Of a DNA stretch of 64,000 bases, positions 58,401 through 64,000 are shown piece by piece. The DNA is from Tomocerus qinae (Eukaryota > Arthropoda > Collembola > Entomobryomorpha > Tomoceridae): the NCBI GenBank assembly GCA_020055645.1, contig CM034549.1:27425930-27489929 (forward strand), in the 5' to 3' direction. A program made the position numbers and the translations under genes. The notes beneath the pieces are model-generated. The model did not search any database and was not told the origin of the DNA. It saw nothing but the letters and a program-made list of their open reading frames with translations. Each line of letters opens with the position of its first letter. Position 1 is the first letter of the stretch.

Positions 58401-61400
58401 ACAACTTTGACGAAAATTGGGTCACTGAACATTAACTGACACATTTTGTTCGTATCTACTCTACTGAACTTACTTTTTTGCTGTAATTTAATCTAATCTT
58501 GCAGTGCTATGCGTAGATATTGACATTTTGCACATTGTTTGCCTTACTATCATGCAGGTTGACACAAATAATGATACGCTTGCAAACAAACCATAGTAAA
58601 TCACACAAAGTACCTACATACTTGCTTAAAAATTAATTTCTAATTAAAAACAATTTGTTTTTACATCTCTCCAAGCACACTCTATGCACTATGCACATTT
58701 ATTCTTATTCAATAGATTATATCAGTAATTACTACACAAGCTTGTTATACCCAAAAGAGTTTGTTAAGATAATATCAAAATGAAAAATTAACAGGCTGTG
58801 TTATGTTAGCTACATAAATAGCAGATCATACATTACAATTATGGAAGTTTGATTAGAATTTATACATTTGTATGTTTAGATAGCAGATGCTTGGATGGAC
58901 TTATTTGTAATAGTAAACAAATGTATCTCCCTTGTAAGTCGTTTTATATGTAGATGAATAAATATAAGATAATACCATTCTATCGTAATAAAATGAATGA
59001 ATATATTAGCAGAGCAGTGATAATAAGATGGTACAAGGCACAGTAGATCTCGGACACGACAGAAGACAGACAGATATAAGAATGCATTTGATATAGCGAA
59101 TTGCATGCATCATAGTCACAACTCTTACTTTTCAAAACCCACAAAACTACTAAACCAAAAAAGATGTGTGCAATTGGGTCAACCTCCCTTTCCATTCTTT
59201 AAAGCTTTCCTTATTTAAATTGTTATACCAATAAGCACTAAGGCTCTTAGAGACATAAGTAGCACTATCAACATCAAACGGCTTGCTATAAAACCTTTTA
59301 CAAGCTCTAATCTTTTCAAGATGTACGATACATTCAAACTATATTGAATTTTATAATGCCGTTATAATATATTTATCTACTGTACATATAATACTATACT
59401 ATAGATATCTAAATACTTTTATTATAGGTACTTTATAGTATTAAACATTTTAATCATTAATTCTAACATTCGCTCATTATCTCTAATCTAGCAAGATGTG
59501 TATACATGTGCAAAGGAGTCTCCTATATAATCACTGTCACTTATGGACTACATTGGCAACAACACACATTTCATAAGCATTTATCGTCCAGTTCCTTATA
59601 TAGCACAATAAAATACTTGGCCAGAGTTGTTAAAGAAGTGTATAGGATGGCCAGACGAAATTATTTTGTGTTCACATATAAGTAAATGGACCAGATTTAG
59701 TACATCTATCAATACACACATTACAACAAGCCTACAACAAGCACAAAATATCCAAATCTGATTGAGACCATGTCTGTTCGCTTTTATGTGTGTAGCCACA
59801 TGCGAATGTAATAATTATCCTCATTCTGTATACGACAAGCCATATCGTAAATTGTTTCTACTTGCATGTTCTCGTTGGACAGACTCGCTGCTATACAAAA
59901 ATATCAAATCCTTAAAAGACGCGTCTTTAGGTACTTCTTATAAGGTAAGCATCTTTGATATACATTTTAGGTCATTATTCAACAGACGAATCAAAACAAT
60001 ACCTATGCACGATTAGACAGACGATAAACAGAACGAGATACCTACTACAGGAGAATAAACACGTCTGTCCAACTATATAACTAAACACAATGTGCTGTAT
60101 ATCTTAATAACCTTAATAAATCAGCTGTTAGTTAGCGGCTCGCTCGGTTAGAAATCAACTTCCATTTCATTTGACATCAATACCCAACTTATTAAACTAA
60201 TAAACAGTTGAGCAATGAATTACTAAGAATTATTTCTAGCACTCTACGCAAGATTGAGTTTTCTGTTTACTCAAGATAATTTATGTCTCATGTTAGGTAA
60301 ACAGATGTTTTTTTTAAAAAAAGAAAACGTACCTTTCAAGATTAAATTCCAATAGTTCACAGAGATTCACACTTGTCGAAATCACAAAGAGTTAGCGTCA
60401 CAACTATCAACTAATGGAACTTGGCTGATCTGAAGAAAATTTATACTAGCAATTAGGTAATGTCTAAAAACACTGGAGGTTAAGCATCTATTTAGAATGG
60501 TATTTTGTGTATCTGAATAGAATAGGGAATTTTAATCTCCGTAAGTGTTCATGCCTAAATGAAAAGTTTGAATGGAGGCCGTGTACGTGGAGAGTTAGAG
60601 AGATAAGTTAAAGACAGTCATGAAATCAAATGGACACTTTGTCCATAACTTTAGTAAATAAAGTGATGTGGAGTAAAATGAAAATGAAGGTAGGATGTTC
60701 GTGTAGGTATATGTAAACTAGTTATAGTGTTTTTTTGTATTTCTCAAGTAAATTGTAAGTTTGAATGGTTCTCCGGAGAAAAGTATGGGAGGATTGCGAC
60801 AGGAATGTAAATAAAGTAGATTAAACGGAATTGGCTCTCGGAAGAGATTGAAACGAAATTCTGCCGAATACACAGAATATACTATAAACAGTGAAGGGCT
60901 AAGAAAAATTTGAAACTGAAGAGTTTAGAGTTGGAGAGAGGAGAAAAGTTTGACTCTGTCTGTTGACTTGGGCAAGTTGGGAAAAGAGTCCGAAAGAGCG
61001 AGGAGAATAAAAATGGAAAAGAGTGTTTTGAATCTCCCCTATTCAGTCCAGTCGTTTCTGGTCGAGAATACTTAATGACTCCGTAAAAAGAAATGTAGCG
61101 GAGTGTATTCAACTGTATTAAATTGTAGGATAAGCAAAGAATATTTGATCTCTAATTTGTATGTAGATAATAATATTTTTTTACTGTATCTTCACTGTGA
61201 TTTTTTATATGTAGTAATGCGGTGTGAGTGTTGGAGCTCTGTTCTGCAATGTTTCCATTGAAAAGGCTCATTTACAACTGGACTGGAGTGGAGTGAATCC
61301 AACTGAAATGCTTTGGTGGTGCAATGAAATAGAATCCCAGTCACGTCAAATCAACTAGCTCAGTTCAGCTTTACGATCAACTCTTGCTTACTGCTTACTT

Positions 61401-64000
61401 ACACACGTTGCGTCCTATGTACTTAACTAATGTTCTTTTTTCGCTCTTGACTTAAACTTAACTATTCACTCTATACTCTATATATGTGATGAGTATGTTT
61501 TTCTATGCATTTCTTTGTAGGTTTCCTCTGTCGACTCTACGCTGTATACAAACCTCTCTACCTATACTAAGTACTAGCTCGCTTTATATTTCGTGGTTTT
61601 CCTTTGACTTGATGCAAATAAATGATTGCGAAAACCCTCCACGTTAATTGTACAGCGCAATATGAGATGCCAATGTAATTTTGTCTACTCCATCTGCATG
61701 TACCGCACTTGTATGCACAGAATCGAATTTACAATGATCTAATACGATAACAAAGTTATATATCACTGCTAATGTACTAATTTAGTAATGTATTTAGTCG
61801 TAACTACTGGATAATATTTTCAGCTTGTATATGTATGTGGAACAAGCAAAGACTTTTAGAGTTAATAGTTTTCTAAGTACGTACGTGTGGGGTTGTTTGT
61901 TCCTATTGTACAAAAACTCCTCCCGTGTGGTATTCGGAGAGAAGAAGACCACCGTGCACTATTCTGTCTCACTCAGTCAGTGGGAGAGAGAAGACTCTAC
62001 TCAACATGTTGGCAGACAAACAGAGTTTCCTAACCAGCTCCAGAATACTCAGGATTATATCATAGAGGAATCCAACTTGGTCTTTGCACTTCCTTTCGCT
62101 GGCGCATGCTACAGTCTCTTTCCTTGCTCACTTTCCTTTCGCACTCTTCTGCCGCATATCTTTACAATATGCACTTCTATCAAAATGCGAACATTTCCAG
62201 GAGAATCTAATATAATGTAATGTACTACTATTGCTTCTAGTAAACTACTCAGACACACATCACGCCTCTAACTAACACTACAAGACTACAAACCAACTCA
62301 ATCCAATCTCCTACTGCCACACTAGCTTACACTTCGACTTATTCAGCCCAAACCAGGAAACCATACGACTTCAGAAACTGTAACACTGCGAATTGCTATT
62401 CTTCACCAACTGGAATATCCTGTCTCTAGTATTATAATATTATATCCAGCAGATGTATTAACACAGTCTGTACATACTATTATAAAGACTCTAACACTAT
62501 TAGCAGTTCCAAGCTTTGTAACTTTGGATTACGTCCTGTAATAGGCACAAGGCTTAATATCCAGCCTTCAGATTACATTTTTTGATTTCATTTAACTTAG
62601 ATTGACTTGTGGTATCCCATTCAAATGGCTTACTCGGAAGGGTAACTAATCTAACAATAATCACATTTCTCCGACTTTTCAAATTAATGAGAACATTTCC
62701 CGATTCAACCAGACTTACCATTTCCACCGTCTGCCTGTTCCCCGTTATGATTCTACATTGTCATGTTTAATTACTATTTCACAATCTTACAGCGTAATTT
62801 TATATCAAATACAATTGTATTAGATAGCTGTATTCCTGTAACTAATGTAATAATTTGTGACGCGATACAATTTCTAACGAATTCTCTACCGACCATGAAT
62901 TTCCGACCATGTGCACACAGTGAATATAGATACTAATGTTTTGATACAGCTTCTAGTAATTTTAATGGCATGACAAATACCAAACTTAAAATTTGATACC
63001 ACACGAAGAAAAAACGATAATAACGCAAATATTTCTATAAATGTGTTTTAGATGTATTATTGCATAGTAGTAGTTTGACACACCAAAATAATAATATAGT
63101 TTCAAATCCTAGTCAAAGTAGACTGTAATAACCATGTTACAAATGGAAAGCATATATTACGCATACAGACAAGTGCTACAGTATTCATATGATAGAAGTT
63201 TAGATCTGAATGTATGAAAAATGTTTCCATATGAGTAAATCGTTGAGTTTATAGAAATTTTATATAATTATTTTCGTTTTAGGGGTATAGTGATTCAAAG
63301 GAAGGTATTTACAATATGCATATGCAGTAATTGAAAGTTGAAAGTGGTCGAGAAGGAGCAATAGGTTGTTAAACTCTATTAATCTCTCTGCAATTTAAAT
63401 ATTAACGCTCCGAAGACAGAGTACAAAGCTACTTTCGGTTCGTTAAACCTGATTAATGTTGTGGTGATCATATAACTCTATATGAAGTCTTTGAATTTGT
63501 AAAGTACAATAGCTTCTAAAATTGAAATCGTTTCCGGTAAATAATGAATGTAGGTATGCCATAGATAGCAATTACATTTCCCTTACAGAGAATCCAGAGA
63601 GTAGTCTACTAGAGAGAGAGAGAGAGATGAATCATGGAATGGATTATATATGTGGATGAAAGCTTTGTGAAGAGCTATTAGTGCTTGTGTGTATAGGAAG
63701 GAGAATTTGCAGAAAGGAAGAAAAAGTAAGGGTACCTTGTGAAGTAGTGGGATAAAAATATAAGAAAACCCAGGATTGACCATATTTGTTAAATACTCCT
63801 TTATACTTGCTATCTCCACCAAACTGCTTAGTATTAGTCAGCATCTTGGAGAAACATGAAGGATTGAAGTTGGTTGTTCCTTGAGCCAGGGGTATTTTTC
63901 TATTGAATGAGAAGTGATCTATCAATCCTGGTGTCCTTAGAACCTTCAAAAGAAGAAGCTTTAGCATGTAGCCACGACTCTCATTGACTATACAGCTAAA
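52452..64000. other. 11.5 kb without a supported gene
   Basis: Sequence upstream of the first coding exon of the PPxY gene. It must contain that gene's promoter and perhaps non-coding 5' exons. Longest frames (131 codons at 61825, plus; 107 codons at 63644-63967, minus) have no domain or clear splice context. Base composition is uniform and AT-rich. Confidence 0.5.
63611..63627. repeat. (AG)n microsatellite
   Basis: Eight and a half perfect AG dinucleotides in otherwise non-repetitive sequence. Confidence 0.9.

Noticed and set aside
61825..62220. 131-codon plus-strand frame as a gene
   Set aside because: Composition is like translated non-coding DNA, with no domain and no supported start context.
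63644..63967. 107-codon minus-strand frame at the window edge
   Set aside because: Part of it (FGGDSKYKGVFNKYGQSW) looks protein-like, but no family, splice site pair or second exon could be supported within the window.
1..64000. tRNA, rRNA or retroviral/LTR elements
   Set aside because: I saw no tRNA B-box context with a matching cloverleaf, no rRNA core, and no reverse transcriptase or integrase motifs in any open frame.

Overview
The window is AT-rich eukaryotic nuclear DNA, and I read it as an arthropod (most likely insect) genome. The basis is: genes split by GT-AG introns from 84 bases to over 10 kb; an insect-style GMC/glucose-dehydrogenase-like oxidoreductase; a seven-transmembrane protein of insect chemoreceptor type; and animal COQ4 and dynactin p50 genes. 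I cannot name the species. A sap-feeding hemipteran is possible but unproven. Every exon model below was built by hand from splice sites and phase continuity; there are no transcript data.

Region by region: (1) 126-323 (+) is the last exon of a PET/LIM-type (testin/prickle-like) protein. (2) 1041-4448 (-) is a complete 14-exon GMC oxidoreductase (627 aa). (3) 6403-9372 (-) is a 4-exon gene for a 251-aa basic nuclear-type protein with one C2H2-like finger and AT-hook-like segments; its second intron carries a 303-bp inverted-repeat element. (4) About 13.1-18.5 kb is a repeat island: two copies of a 92-94 bp palindrome, two related inverted-repeat elements, a 1.2-kb fold-back element with a 39-bp minisatellite inside it, a 26-bp minisatellite and a 24-bp minisatellite. 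(5) 18.5-23.5 kb is a nearly intact Helitron rolling-circle transposon (Rep HUH nuclease plus PIF1-type helicase) with one frameshift, ending at a GC hairpin. (6) 23846-25180 (-) is a 3-exon, 381-aa insect chemoreceptor-like gene. (7) COQ4 (26151-27250, -) and dynamitin/DCTN2 (27918-29836, +) are complete and divergent, sharing a 667-bp intergenic region. (8) 30858-52451 (-) is a 3-exon gene with two introns of about 10 kb for a two-TM protein with three PPxY motifs. (9) 52.5-64 kb has no gene I can support.

The genes are unrelated housekeeping or sensory functions, not an operon-like system. COQ4 acts in mitochondrial ubiquinone synthesis, p50 in the dynactin complex, and the PPxY protein probably as a membrane adaptor for WW-domain proteins. 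The most unusual material is the 13-23.5 kb repeat and Helitron block. There the 24-bp satellite is a whole number of codons, stays open in the Helitron ORF1 frame and ends at its first ATG.
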